Counted from the stretch's first letter, positions 24,146 to 33,436 are shown. The stretch: 64,000 nt of DNA from CALUVN01 sp944323595 (GCA_963931255.1 OZ006972.1:682001-746000); one strand, 5' to 3'. Numbers and translations: made by a program. The notes: generated by a model not told the origin, from the letters alone.

Positions 24146-25456
24146 ATGAAAGTATGTGTAATAGGAACAGGATACGTAGGATTAGTTGCAGGAACATGTC
24201 TTGCAGAAATGGGCAATCAGGTTATCTGCGTAGATAACAATATTGAAAAACTCAATCTTTTAAAAAAAGGAATTATTCCGATATTTGAACCGGGACTTGA
24301 AGAATTAATTAAAGCTAATGTATCAGAAAACAGACTTTCATTTTCCGATGATATAAAATATGCCGTTGAAAATTCTCTTGTATGTTTTATAGCCGTAGGT
24401 ACACCGCAGGGTGAAGACGGAGCTGCTGATTTGCAATATGTTTATCAGGTTGCGGAAAATATAGGTAAATCCATAAACGGCTATAAAGTCATCGTAGATA
24501 AGTCAACAGTACCTGTAGGAACTGCAGAAAAAGTAACAGGCATCATACGCGCAAACACAAATTCACCGTTTGACGTGGTTTCTAATCCGGAATTCTTAAA
24601 ACAAGGGGCTGCCGTAGATGATTTTCTCCGCCCTGACAGAGTGATTATAGGCTCAAATTCACAACGCGCGACAGAAATTATGCAGGAACTCTACGCACCT
24701 TTTCTACGAACAGGAAACCCTGTCATAATTATGGATGTAAAATCTGCTGAAATGACAAAATATGCTGCAAATTCGTTTTTAGCACTGAAAATATCTTACG
24801 CAAACGAAATTGCAAACCTTTGCGAAAAAGTAGGCGCCAATGCAGAAATGGTAAGAATAGGTATGAGTTCTGACAGGAGAATCGGACCGCAATTCTTGTT
24901 CCCGGGTATAGGCTACGGCGGAAGCTGTTTCCCTAAAGATGTTCAGGCGCTTATCAGAACAGCAAAAGAATTCAATTGCGGCTATGATATATTTGAAGCA
25001 ACTGACAGGGTTAATAAAAAACAAAGGCTGCTATTTATTGAAAAAATTCTCAACAGATTTAATAATGACATCTCAGGCAAAATTTTCGGAGTATGGGGTC
25101 TTGCTTTTAAGCCAAAAACTAATGATATGAGAGAGGCACCGTCAATTACAATTATAAACGAACTTCTAAGCCGCGGGGCAAAAATTCAAGCCTACGACCC
25201 GAAAGCTTTTGATATAGCAAGAACAATCTGGAAAGATAAAATAATTTACGCGCAAAATTCGTATGAAGCTCTGAATGATGCTGATGCGATGCTGCTTTTA
25301 ACCGAATGGAACGAATTCCGTCGTCCAGACTTTGACAGAATAAAAACTCTGCTCAAAAAACCACTGATATTTGACGGCAGAAATCAATACGAAAGCCATC
25401 GTATGCTCCAGCGTGGATTTGAATATATATGTATAGGTGAACAGCCGCTAAGCTAA
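24146..25456 (+). CDS. ugd: UDP-glucose 6-dehydrogenase
   Basis: 436 residues. N-terminal Rossmann fold MKVCVIGTGYVGLVAGTCLA; conserved NPEFLKQGAAVDDFLRPDRV (split here) and FLALKISYANEIANLC; catalytic Cys in YGGSCFPKDVQAL; C-terminal UDP-binding domain with WGLAFKPKTNDMREAPS and LLTEWNEFR. It oxidises UDP-glucose to UDP-glucuronate with two NAD. Last gene of a three-gene operon with methyltransferase and UXS, 20 bases after UXS. Confidence 0.96.
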   Translation: MKVCVIGTGYVGLVAGTCLAEMGNQVICVDNNIEKLNLLKKGIIPIFEPGLEELIKANVSENRLSFSDDIKYAVENSLVCFIAVGTPQGEDGAADLQYVYQVAENIGKSINGYKVIVDKSTVPVGTAEKVTGIIRANTNSPFDVVSNPEFLKQGAAVDDFLRPDRVIIGSNSQRATEIMQELYAPFLRTGNPVIIMDVKSAEMTKYAANSFLALKISYANEIANLCEKVGANAEMVRIGMSSDRRIGPQFLFPGIGYGGSCFPKDVQALIRTAKEFNCGYDIFEATDRVNKKQRLLFIEKILNRFNNDISGKIFGVWGLAFKPKTNDMREAPSITIINELLSRGAKIQAYDPKAFDIARTIWKDKIIYAQNSYEALNDADAMLLLTEWNEFRRPDFDRIKTLLKKPLIFDGRNQYESHRMLQRGFEYICIGEQPLS

Positions 25457-25672
25457 CTAATCATTCCAAAAATTTGCACGGAAAAAGATTTTTATTGTCT
25501 TTGCAAGTTTTTTGAAAAATCCTATATTGTTTGTTTCAGCATTAAACTTTGAAAGATCAACCATATCAGGGGTAGAATTCAAAGATACCTTTGACATATT
25601 TTCTGTTGCATTTCTTGCAGCCTGATTGATACTTACATATTTTTGCGGGGTAACTTTCGGTAATTTAATCAT
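25457..25672 (-). CDS. Small protein, unknown
   Basis: 71 residues, convergent with ugd (stop codons abut). Ser/Asn/Thr-rich first half (QAARNATENMSKVSLNSTPD), then a basic amphipathic or short hydrophobic C-terminus (GFFKKLAKTIKIFFRANFWND). It has a ribosome-binding site (AAAGGAATTTAAA), which supports it as a real gene. The basic/aromatic tail could bind membrane. No family recognised. Confidence 0.55.
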   Translation of the reverse strand: MIKLPKVTPQKYVSINQAARNATENMSKVSLNSTPDMVDLSKFNAETNNIGFFKKLAKTIKIFFRANFWND

Positions 25673-25753
25673 TTTAAATTCCTTTCAATCTTACACTTGT
25701 GTATATACATGAAAACAGAAAAAAATTTTTATTGCCAATACTGTAAAGAAATA

Positions 25754-26029
25754 TTAAATATTATGCATATTATCAAAAATTTCTTTACGTTGAACCCATA
25801 TTTCCATTCCGAGTTCTTTCCCGACATCAGTCAATGCTTCTTTAATTTCTTTGAATGAATACTTTGATTTTTCTATATTACCTAAAAGGAACATAACAAA
25901 ATGTCCCTGCATCAAAGTTTGTTTAATATCTTCTATATTAACTTCATATTGCGCCAGAGCCGTAGTGACTCTGGCAACAATCCCAACTTTATCAATACCT
26001 GATACCGTAACAATTATTTGCTCTGACAT
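25754..26029 (-). CDS. ACT-domain protein (UPF0237-like)
   Basis: 91 residues, a single ACT domain: IIVTVSGIDKVGIVARVTTAL, then NIEDIKQTLMQGHFVMFLLG. These stand-alone ACT proteins bind an amino acid or similar small ligand and act as regulators. It overlaps the end of the alanine/glycine symporter by 16 bases, so the two are cotranscribed; it might sense the transported amino acid. That link is inference. Confidence 0.88.
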   Translation of the reverse strand: MSEQIIVTVSGIDKVGIVARVTTALAQYEVNIEDIKQTLMQGHFVMFLLGNIEKSKYSFKEIKEALTDVGKELGMEIWVQRKEIFDNMHNI

Positions 26030-27603
26030 ATTTCATCCTCATCATCTTGTACAGCAGCTTCGACAGCTACAGGCTCTTTAACTCTCCAGTCTCTGTTTAA
26101 AGAAAGACAAATATTATGACGCTGGCAGTAATCTATCAAATCTTTTTTGACTTCAGGTGCCAGAATATACAAAGTAATAATGTTAGGAACACAGAGTGCA
26201 ATCATCATCGCATCTGTAATATCAATTACGGATTTAACATTCATTGCAGAACCTACAATGATAAATAAACAGTAAATCAGGTTGAAAGCAAGAACACGTT
26301 TTTTACCTTCCCCAAAAAGGAATGTCCATGCTTTTTGTCCGTAATAAGCCCACGAAATCAAAGTTGAAAGGGCAAACATAACAGCAATTATAGACAGAAT
26401 AATAGGGAAGAACGGTATAACTGATTGAAACGCGTTAGATGCAAGTTCAATACCTGAAATTTTACCTACCTCATACTGATCAAGTACACCTGAAAATACA
26501 ATCGCAAAAGAAGTAAACAAACATAAAACACCTGTCAGGAAAGTTTCAATCAAAGCAACAAACCCTTGAGAAACAGGTTCTTTTGTCTGTGCCGTTGCAT
26601 AAACAATTGCCGCAGCACCGGTTCCGGCCTCATTACACTGAACCGAACGTCTTAAACCTATGATAATCGTACCAAATATACCGCCAGCGACAGCAGTAGG
26701 ATTGAAAGCTTCTTTTATTATTAACGCAAGAGCATGCGGAATATTCATAAAATTAGCACCTATAACAATTAAACCTGAAACAATGTACATAATACACATT
26801 GTAGGGGTCAAAATAGTTGTAACTTTAGCTATACTTTTGATACCGCCGACAATAACCATCCCGATAAGAATAGCTACAATCAAACCTATAATCCATGTAT
26901 GACCGTGTAAAAGGCTTTGTTCTTTACCGGTAATAAATACCATCTGGTGAGCCGTCTGGTTAATTTGAATCATATTACCGCCGGTAATACCGCCCCCTAT
27001 ACAAAGAATAGCATATATAACGGATAGCGGTTGTCCGAGCCATCTCATTTTCTTTCTGGTTAACCCGTGTGCAATATAGTGCATAGGCCCGCCTGATACA
27101 GAGCCGTCAAGGTTAAATCTTCTGTACTTAACCGCAAGAGAGGCTTCTACAAACTTAATAGACATCCCCAGAAGTGCACCTGCAAAAATCCAGAATGCTG
27201 CACCGGGACCGCCTATAGAAATAGAAATTGCGACACCCGCAATACTACCAATACCTATAGTTCCTGACAGGGCTGTTGCCAGAGCCTGAAAAGAAGAAAC
27301 TTCTCCGTTTGAATCATCCCCGCCGTGTTTATGTCCCGGACCGGACACCATATCAACAGCATGCTTAAATCCCCATACGGAAATTCCACGATAGTATATT
27401 GTAAAAAATATACCTGCAATTAATATCCAGAAAATAATCAGCGGAACTTCATTGTTACAAATATTAACCGGATAAAAAATTACATTGGCAACCGCATCTG
27501 ATATCGGAGCAACGTGTTTGTCCATAAATGCATCAACACCTGAAGCCATTGCTGACTGGATGTTCAAAATCAATGTCATCAATACAAATAAAATTTTTTT
27601 CAT
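26014..27603 (-). CDS. Alanine/glycine:cation symporter (AGCS family)
   Basis: 529 residues from the ATG; an in-frame TTG lies one codon upstream. A signal-like first segment (KKILFVLMTLILNIQSAMAS) then ~10 membrane spans. AGCS signature blocks: SSFQALATALSGTIGIGSIAGVA, GPGAAFWIFAGALLGMSIKFVEASLAVKYR (two parts), GGPMHYI, and CNEAGTGAAAIVYA. It takes up alanine or glycine with Na+ or H+. Cotranscribed with an ACT-domain gene. Confidence 0.93.
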   Translation of the reverse strand: MKKILFVLMTLILNIQSAMASGVDAFMDKHVAPISDAVANVIFYPVNICNNEVPLIIFWILIAGIFFTIYYRGISVWGFKHAVDMVSGPGHKHGGDDSNGEVSSFQALATALSGTIGIGSIAGVAISISIGGPGAAFWIFAGALLGMSIKFVEASLAVKYRRFNLDGSVSGGPMHYIAHGLTRKKMRWLGQPLSVIYAILCIGGGITGGNMIQINQTAHQMVFITGKEQSLLHGHTWIIGLIVAILIGMVIVGGIKSIAKVTTILTPTMCIMYIVSGLIVIGANFMNIPHALALIIKEAFNPTAVAGGIFGTIIIGLRRSVQCNEAGTGAAAIVYATAQTKEPVSQGFVALIETFLTGVLCLFTSFAIVFSGVLDQYEVGKISGIELASNAFQSVIPFFPIILSIIAVMFALSTLISWAYYGQKAWTFLFGEGKKRVLAFNLIYCLFIIVGSAMNVKSVIDITDAMMIALCVPNIITLYILAPEVKKDLIDYCQRHNICLSLNRDWRVKEPVAVEAAVQDDEDEICQSK

Positions 27604-27711
27604 CAATATTCCTCATTTCCTTTCAGGGGGGTTTGCTGTAAAGCGGGTAAACCAACCTTTCATCAGTCTACCAAAAACATGCTTTGAATGGTTAAAACTT
27701 TTGTCAAATGT

Positions 27712-28776
27712 TTACAAAAACTTAAAAATTTGATCAAGATAATCTTCTGCACACGCCTCTGAAGTGTACCTGTTTATAGTATTGAAAGTATTGCAGCGTA
27801 AAGATTTCAGCTCATCAGAATTTAAATTTTTTATACTTAACAAAGTTTGTCTTATATCTTCAACAGTCGGATAAACTAAAAAGCCGTTTTCACCGTCTTT
27901 AATTATACCGTCAATTCCGTCGGCTTTTGTACCGACAGTAATACAGCCGGCCGCCATAGCTTCAAGATAAACCATCCCGAAAGTTTCCCCGACACTTGGC
28001 AGGACAAAAACATCAGCATCAGACATTTTGTCCATAACTTCATCATGAGGAAGAGCTCCGGTAAATTTTACAGAGGAGTCAATTTTTTGTAACTCACGGC
28101 GCCCGTCACCATCCCCTATAACAGTCAGTTCAAAACCTTCCAGCCCTTTAAGTGCATAAATAAGTTTATCTATATTCTTTCTCTTTTTAAAATTAGCACA
28201 CGTTAAAACTTTAAGATTTTTTCCGAAATTTTTCTCTCTCAATGGTTTTATCAAACGTGCATCAATTCCAGATGGTGCGACAAAAGTCTTATCACGAAAT
28301 TGCGGATACATCCGGAGCAATTTATCACGCAAAACAAAAGAGCGGCAGGCAATTAACGGAGCGCGGAACAATGCCTGCTCCAATCTGGCTCTGAAATAAA
28401 AACTGTATTGCGGTTTTGTCAAAACTTCAATATCAGAATTATGAATTCCTGCCACAAACGGGATATCCAATTTATCAGCGAATAAAATTCCTGACGGCAT
28501 GTGCGCAATGATTAAATCCGTTGTTATCTCCGGAAGTTTATTTTCCACATTAAACATAAACGGCGTAAAATAATTTACGTTAAAGACATTGCCGTATTGA
28601 CCTGTTTTGTAAAACGGCTTTTTCCTGATAAAAGAATTTAAAATAAAATTAGGTTTAATAACAGAAACTTCATGTCCTGCAGCTTCCCAGCCTTTTACGA
28701 AATCATAAAGTGTTCTAGGTGTCGTTCTCTCTTTTTCTGATACAGGATACAAATCTGTTATTAGCAAAATTCTCAT
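27712..28776 (-). CDS. Glycosyltransferase family 4
   Basis: 354 residues from MRILLITDLYPVSEKERT; the nine-residue-longer reading lacks a ribosome-binding site. GT-B fold: N-terminal acceptor domain, then KVLTCANFKKRKNIDKLIYAL and LTVIGDGDGRRELQ, FTGALPHDEVMDKMSDADVFVLPS, and the E-x7-E motif in GETFGMVYLEAMAAG. A retaining glycosyltransferase, substrate unknown. It is divergent from the GH57 gene, so synthesis and trimming of a glucan may be linked. Confidence 0.9.
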   Translation of the reverse strand: MRILLITDLYPVSEKERTTPRTLYDFVKGWEAAGHEVSVIKPNFILNSFIRKKPFYKTGQYGNVFNVNYFTPFMFNVENKLPEITTDLIIAHMPSGILFADKLDIPFVAGIHNSDIEVLTKPQYSFYFRARLEQALFRAPLIACRSFVLRDKLLRMYPQFRDKTFVAPSGIDARLIKPLREKNFGKNLKVLTCANFKKRKNIDKLIYALKGLEGFELTVIGDGDGRRELQKIDSSVKFTGALPHDEVMDKMSDADVFVLPSVGETFGMVYLEAMAAGCITVGTKADGIDGIIKDGENGFLVYPTVEDIRQTLLSIKNLNSDELKSLRCNTFNTINRYTSEACAEDYLDQIFKFL

Positions 28777-28803
28777 AAAATGATTATAACATATATCCTG
28801 CAT

Positions 28804-28832
28804 TTGTAATAAAAGTTAAACTCTGTTATAAT
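28804..28832 (+). promoter_or_regulatory. Sigma70-type promoter for GH57 gene
   Basis: TTGTAA, 17-base spacer, TATAAT, about 30 bases before the start. AGGAAT near 28849 is the ribosome-binding site. Confidence 0.65.
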
Positions 28833-28863
28833 AAATGTAAACTTATTTAGGAATTATAAGAAT

Positions 28864-31107
28864 ATGGCAAGCCCGCAAAAAAAATTATCAATTGCTTTTT
28901 ATTGGCACATGCATCAGCCGGTTTATCAACTGTCACCAGATGGTGATTATGTAATGCCATGGGTAAGGCTGCACGCTGTTAAAGACTATCTTGATATGGC
29001 AAATATTGTCAAAAAATTCAAAAATATTAAGCTGAACTTTAACATCTCACCGGTACTTTTGAACGGGTTTGAAAATTACGGAGAAAAAAATCTCCATGAC
29101 CTGCATTCAAGATTTACCGTAAGCGATATTGAAGATTTCTCTACTGATGACAAAAATTATATTCTGAATAATTTTTTTGATTCAAACTATCAGTCAATGA
29201 TATTAAAATACCCTGAATACAACAGGCTTTATCAAAAATATCAGGAATCCGGCGGGGAAGATATTGATATTTTCACCAATCAGGAATACTCTGACCTGAT
29301 GGCACTTTTTAATCTGGCGTGGATGGATCCTGCTTATAAAAACGAATATCCCGAACTGAAAAAACTCTACAGAAAAGGCAAAAATTACACAAAAGAAGAC
29401 CGGATAAAAATTATAGAAATTCAAAGACAAATAATAAGACGCATAGTTCCGGAGTACAGAGAACTTATTGAAAATAACAAAATAGAAGTTACCACAAGTC
29501 CGTTTTATCATCCTATACTACCGATACTTCTTGATATAAAAGATACAATCAGCGGCGAATGTGACGATTTGCCGTCAAATTTAAAAACAGAGCTTGATGC
29601 CAAAATTCAGACACAGTTTGCGCTTGACAGGATAGAGCAGACTTTTGGAAGACGCCCGCGGGGGATTTGGCCGTCAGAACACTGTGTCAGCGAAAAAGAA
29701 CTCAATATGTTCAAAGAATTAGGAATTGAATGGACAATATCAGACGAGGGAATTTTGTCGGATTCAATAAATTTTGAATTTGTACGGGATTTCAAAGGTT
29801 ATCTTGAAGATCCTTACCACCTTTTAAAATCTTACAGATTCAAAACAAAATATTCCAATATAGATATTATTTTCCGTGATGCAGTTATCCCTAATTTAAT
29901 AAGTTTTGAATATCCTAATCAGGACTCAAAAGCTGCTGCAAATGATTTGTATGACCGGATAAAAGTAACCCAGAGCAAACTTCTGTCTTCTCCTGATGAA
30001 AATCACCTGCTGACGATTGCTATGGATGGAGAAAACTGTTGGGAGAACTACCTTGACGACGGCAACGAATTTTTACATACAATTTACGAACTTATTGATA
30101 ATGACCCGACTCTGGAAACCGTCTTAATAAGCGACTATCTTGACAGAGAAAAACATCCGAAACCTCTCAACAGAATTTGTGCGGGCTCATGGATAAACAG
30201 AACATTCAAACTCTGGATAGATGAACCGATTAAAAACCTAGCATGGACATATTTGAAACAGGTTCGTGATGATTTTTGCAGATGTGTAAGAAAAAATCCG
30301 CTAAACCCTAATATCAAACTGGCAAGAAAAGAGTTATTTGTATGTGAAGGCAGTGACTGGTTCTGGTGGTATGGCGAACCGAATGACTCAGGTCGTGATA
30401 ATATATTTGATTATCTGTTCAGAGAACATTTGAAAAATATTTATCTTTACCTTGGAATACCTGCGCCGGAATATCTTGATATTCCGCTGCTTTCTGCAAT
30501 AACAAAACCGTCAAGATTTCCTAAAGGAGAATTTACACCAACAATTACCGGCAGACAGGAAGATAGCGCAGAGTGGCTTAATGCCGGATGTATAGATATA
30601 CCTGACGGTCCTGTATTAAAAGAAACTAAATTCTTTGACAGGATTTATTACGGTTGCGACAGTGATAATCTGTATCTGCGTTTCTGCATGAATGAATACA
30701 CCTCAAACACACCTATCGCAAAAAAAATGCATCCGCAAATTTATATATACGCCAAAAACTTTGACAAAAAACAAATACTTTCGCCTGTCAGAGTAATCCA
30801 CAGACGTGAATCAATCCTGCCGGTTGCAAAAGAAAAATTCCACAACGAAATAAAAATTTCCATAGACAATAACAAACTTGATGCAGTACGTTTTGCACAG
30901 GCTGCAAACAACAACCTCTGGATTGCGCGTTCGGGACGGAAAATTACAACCGCTTTCGGCAAAGTACTGGATATGAGTATACCGTTTGATATTTTAAACA
31001 TTGCCCCAGGTGATACCCTTGAATTCATGTTTGCAAACGCAAATTTTGACGCACTTGACAGTTATATTCCTAACGACAGCTTTTTAACAGTTAAAAGAAG
31101 CCTTTAA
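28864..31107 (+). CDS. Glycoside hydrolase family 57 (alpha-amylase type)
   Basis: 747 residues. GH57 region 1 is FYWHMHQPVYQL at the N-terminus. Nucleophile Glu lies in RGIWPSEHCVSEKELNMF. Acid/base Asp lies in LTIAMDGENCWENY. The late SWINRTFKLWIDEP and CEGSDWFWWYGEPNDSGRDN are typical of the cytoplasmic amylase/4-alpha-glucanotransferase subgroup. A C-terminal beta domain (~570-747, starting near FFDRIYYGCDSDNLYLRF) follows. No signal peptide, so it should act on glycogen or maltodextrin in the cytoplasm. Divergent with GT4. An alternative is a branching-enzyme role. Confidence 0.93.
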   Translation: MASPQKKLSIAFYWHMHQPVYQLSPDGDYVMPWVRLHAVKDYLDMANIVKKFKNIKLNFNISPVLLNGFENYGEKNLHDLHSRFTVSDIEDFSTDDKNYILNNFFDSNYQSMILKYPEYNRLYQKYQESGGEDIDIFTNQEYSDLMALFNLAWMDPAYKNEYPELKKLYRKGKNYTKEDRIKIIEIQRQIIRRIVPEYRELIENNKIEVTTSPFYHPILPILLDIKDTISGECDDLPSNLKTELDAKIQTQFALDRIEQTFGRRPRGIWPSEHCVSEKELNMFKELGIEWTISDEGILSDSINFEFVRDFKGYLEDPYHLLKSYRFKTKYSNIDIIFRDAVIPNLISFEYPNQDSKAAANDLYDRIKVTQSKLLSSPDENHLLTIAMDGENCWENYLDDGNEFLHTIYELIDNDPTLETVLISDYLDREKHPKPLNRICAGSWINRTFKLWIDEPIKNLAWTYLKQVRDDFCRCVRKNPLNPNIKLARKELFVCEGSDWFWWYGEPNDSGRDNIFDYLFREHLKNIYLYLGIPAPEYLDIPLLSAITKPSRFPKGEFTPTITGRQEDSAEWLNAGCIDIPDGPVLKETKFFDRIYYGCDSDNLYLRFCMNEYTSNTPIAKKMHPQIYIYAKNFDKKQILSPVRVIHRRESILPVAKEKFHNEIKISIDNNKLDAVRFAQAANNNLWIARSGRKITTAFGKVLDMSIPFDILNIAPGDTLEFMFANANFDALDSYIPNDSFLTVKRSL

Positions 31108-31199
31108 TAATATGTAACATTTTCGTTACAATTAACCGGAATATTAAAGTTTTAAAGCATTTACGCCGTAATAAAATATATCAAGAAAAAGGATAACTC

Positions 31200-31376
31200 A
31201 TGAGCGAATTTTTTGACAACATCATAAGACCACAGATACTTGAAGGCAGAGCACCTCTGCCGGAGAATTATCTTGCCGGTGATGCAGCACAAAAAGACGA
31301 GTCAAAATCCGCACCAATATTTTTTGATATGGTTGAAGTCAACCTTAAAAAAGGCTCAATTTTCAGACAAGACTAA
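31200..31376 (+). CDS. Small conserved-looking protein, unknown
   Basis: 58 residues (MSEFFDNIIRPQ, then RAPLPENYLAGD and FFDMVEVNLKKGSIFRQD). AAAGGA sits ten bases before the ATG, and a terminator follows about 55 bases after the stop. No membrane segment or motif recognised. It is below the usual ORF length cut-off but has a complete expression context. Confidence 0.6.
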   Translation: MSEFFDNIIRPQILEGRAPLPENYLAGDAAQKDESKSAPIFFDMVEVNLKKGSIFRQD

Positions 31377-31430
31377 TCTATTTTCCTCAATTATAAAAAA
31401 TACCTCTATATCTATTTATTAAACACAAAG

Positions 31431-31457
31431 AACGGAACCGTGAAGTTTCCGTTTTTT
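31431..31457 (+). terminator. Rho-independent terminator
   Basis: Stem AACGGAA / TTCCGTT, nine-base loop, then TTTT. It ends the GH57/small-protein transcript. Confidence 0.7.
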
Positions 31458-31579
31458 ATTACATTTATTATTAATTTTTGTAAACTTTCTATTAAAAACA
31501 TTAAAGTTTCAGCAAAAAAATCCGATATATAAAATACAAGACACTACTTTTACTCAATTTTCCCCCAATATATCAAAAC

Positions 31580-31600
31580 GGAACCGGCAGGTTCCTTTTT
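31580..31600. terminator. Bidirectional terminator after tagD
   Basis: GGAACC, GGCA loop, GGTTCC. On the + strand five T follow; on the - strand it begins a few bases after the tagD stop and is followed by GTTTTG. It ends the licD-tagD operon and blocks read-through from the left. Confidence 0.7.
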
Positions 31601-32010
31601 TATTGCCTGAAAGAAATTTTATCACATTCATTTATATAATTTTTAGTATTTGAAGAGGACACATCCGGTGTTCTTGGCAGATAAATCACGTCGCAGTATT
31701 GTTTCAGGAAATCAAATTTTCCAGCCCAGTCATCCCCCATCACAAATACATCCGCATAATAATTTTTTATATCAAGAGGCTTTTGTTCCCAATTTTCCTC
31801 GGGAATAACCAGATCAACATATCGTAAAGACTCAAGAAGTTTTTTCCTCTCCTGATACGGATAAAAAGCTTTTTTACCTTTCATCAAATTGAATTCATCT
31901 GTAGAACAGCCGACAATAAGATAATCCCCGAGTGCTTTAGCTCGCTTCAGAAGATTTATATGACCGTAATGCAATATGTCAAAAGTTCCGTATGTTATCA
32001 CTCTGCGCAT
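31600..32010 (-). CDS. tagD: Glycerol-3-phosphate cytidylyltransferase-like nucleotidyltransferase
   Basis: 136 residues, the usual length. H-x-G-H motif in GTFDILHYGHINLLKRA, and LPRTPDVSSSNTK, which corresponds to the R-T-x-G-(I/V)-S-(T/S)-(T/S) motif. It should couple CTP to glycerol-3-phosphate (or another alcohol phosphate) to give a CDP-alcohol. It overlaps licD by 13 bases, so the CDP product, for example CDP-glycerol or a CDP-choline-like compound, may feed the LicD transferase. Exact substrate is inferred. Confidence 0.85.
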   Translation of the reverse strand: MRRVITYGTFDILHYGHINLLKRAKALGDYLIVGCSTDEFNLMKGKKAFYPYQERKKLLESLRYVDLVIPEENWEQKPLDIKNYYADVFVMGDDWAGKFDFLKQYCDVIYLPRTPDVSSSNTKNYINECDKISFRQ

Positions 32011-32915
32011 TTTTCGCCCGCTTTTATTAATTCTTTTATACGTCTGTGCTTATCTGCATCTATTTCCGGAATATAACTATGTTTCGGATAAGTATTCTTT
32101 GGAATCTCCATATAAGCCCCGTAAATATTCCATAGCACAAAATCAGAATTGGCAGGACACGGAAATTCCGCATCTTCAAATTGAATTCTTTTGACAGGCA
32201 GAATTTTCTCAGTATCATAAACCCGATTTTTCCAGCGTTCATGCGGAAAATCTATTCCCCAGAATATAGTGTCACCGGTTTTAGGTTTATTTTGAAGAAT
32301 TTCTTCATTTGTTATTTTCGTTAATTTTCTGCGTAATCTTGATGGATTTTTAATTAAAAAAGGGGTATATTTCAAACGATTGATTATTCCTGTTATCTTT
32401 TTGTGGAGTTTTTTCTTTTCTTGTACATCAGTTGCTTTGTTATAAAAATCATAGGGAAATACATCTATAAAAATATTATTTGACAATATATGCTTTACTT
32501 TTGCACAACATTTATTCCGTCCGTTAAACTCAAACTCACAATAAAGGCGGCAGTCTTTTTCTATCTCGCAAATCATTTTTTCATAATCTTCGCGCGGCAT
32601 TCCTATATCCAAATCATCATCCCACGGGATAAAACCTTTATGACGGACAGCACCGAGCAGTGTACCGAAATCAAGCCAGTATGTTAAATTTTTCTGCCGG
32701 CAAAAACAATCAAATATTTTTAACAGGCTCAATTCCGCAAGTTGTATTTCCCGCAACATTCCATCGGCAGGAGGAATATCAGCAGCATTTTTGTATAAAC
32801 TGTAATCTATACTCATATTTCTGATAGAAGGTTTTAAAATATTTAACTTAAAACCAAACAAATAGACTTTATAGTGAGAACCATTACTCACTTCACAGCC
32901 AAAAAGCTTAGTCAT
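31998..32915 (-). CDS. LicD-family phosphotransferase
   Basis: 305 residues with a perfect AGGAGG five bases before the ATG. The LicD signature is intact: LLKIFDCFCRQKNLTYWLDFGTLL (two parts), GAVRHKGFIPWDDDLDIGMPREDYEKM (two parts), with the catalytic D-D-D-x-D. LicD proteins move phosphocholine, or related phospho-alcohols, onto surface glycans. Operon with a cytidylyltransferase. The promoter contains a palindrome beside a divergent XRE gene, so surface decoration is probably switchable. Confidence 0.9.
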   Translation of the reverse strand: MTKLFGCEVSNGSHYKVYLFGFKLNILKPSIRNMSIDYSLYKNAADIPPADGMLREIQLAELSLLKIFDCFCRQKNLTYWLDFGTLLGAVRHKGFIPWDDDLDIGMPREDYEKMICEIEKDCRLYCEFEFNGRNKCCAKVKHILSNNIFIDVFPYDFYNKATDVQEKKKLHKKITGIINRLKYTPFLIKNPSRLRRKLTKITNEEILQNKPKTGDTIFWGIDFPHERWKNRVYDTEKILPVKRIQFEDAEFPCPANSDFVLWNIYGAYMEIPKNTYPKHSYIPEIDADKHRRIKELIKAGEKCAE

Positions 32916-32947
32916 TTCTACCTCCTGCGTAGTTGATTTTTAATTTA

Positions 32948-32975
32948 ATTATATAGATTAAATCTATAGTGTCAA
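32948..32975 (-). promoter_or_regulatory. Consensus promoter of licD-tagD
   Basis: On the minus strand, TTGACA (32975-32970), 16-base spacer, TATAAT (32953-32948), both perfect consensus. The licD start is about 33 bases downstream of the -10. Confidence 0.8.
32952..32968. promoter_or_regulatory. Palindromic operator inside the licD promoter
   Basis: TATAGATT A AATCTATA, two perfect eight-base arms around one base. It fills the spacer between -35 and -10 and touches the -10, the classic position for a repressor that blocks RNA polymerase. The XRE gene starting 68 bases to the right is the obvious candidate regulator. Confidence 0.6.
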
Positions 32976-33035
32976 CATATTAAATATAATAGAACCATTT
33001 GAATTTGGCTTATATAATTCAAGAAAAGGTATATA

Positions 33036-33356
33036 ATGACTATTCAAAAGAAATTGGGAAAAAAAATTCAAACTTTGAGAAAAATCAAAGGATATAGTCA
33101 GGAGAAATTTGCAGAAGCAATCGGCATTGCGCCAACGTCTTTAAGCTTAATAGAAACAGGCAACGGTTTTATGACAGGTACGACTCTTGACAAAATTGTC
33201 AGCGTACTTGAACTGGAACCGCAGGATTTATTCAATTTTAATGACAGCTTAACAGATGAAGATATGTACAATTATCTGGTTAATAAAATTGAATTTATAA
33301 AAAATGACCCTAAAATGCTCAAAATCGCTTACTCATTCTTCAAAAGTATTCTGTAA
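33036..33356 (+). CDS. XRE-family transcriptional regulator
   Basis: 106 residues. Residues ~4-62 form a Cro/CI-type HTH: LGKKIQTLRKIKGYSQEKFAEAIGIAPTSLSLIETGNGF (two parts), then TLDKIVSVLELEPQDLF. The C-terminal ~40 residues are helical (LVNKIEFIKNDPKMLKIAYSFF) and could mediate dimerisation. TATAAT at 33013-33018 is a probable -10. It is divergent from licD and next to the licD operator, so it probably represses licD-tagD and perhaps itself. Confidence 0.88.
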   Translation: MTIQKKLGKKIQTLRKIKGYSQEKFAEAIGIAPTSLSLIETGNGFMTGTTLDKIVSVLELEPQDLFNFNDSLTDEDMYNYLVNKIEFIKNDPKMLKIAYSFFKSIL

Positions 33357-33395
33357 CCCATGCATCTTTAAAAAATTTATTTTAATTAATTAATA

Positions 33396-33436
33396 AAAAA
33401 ATATTATTAGAGCTAATATGTCTAATAATATTTTTT
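33396..33436 (+). terminator. Long A/T-rich terminator hairpin
   Basis: A perfect 16-base stem (AAAAAATATTATTAGA with TCTAATAATATTTTTT) around a nine-base loop; the T run is the end of the stem. It follows the XRE gene and can work in both directions, also serving dut. Confidence 0.65.

Noticed and set aside
31454..31600. Small RNA gene between the two terminators 31431-31457 and 31580-31600
   Set aside because: The T-run on the + strand and a TATATAAAAT-like box are suggestive, but the second hairpin is better explained as the terminator of tagD, and no good -35 is visible.
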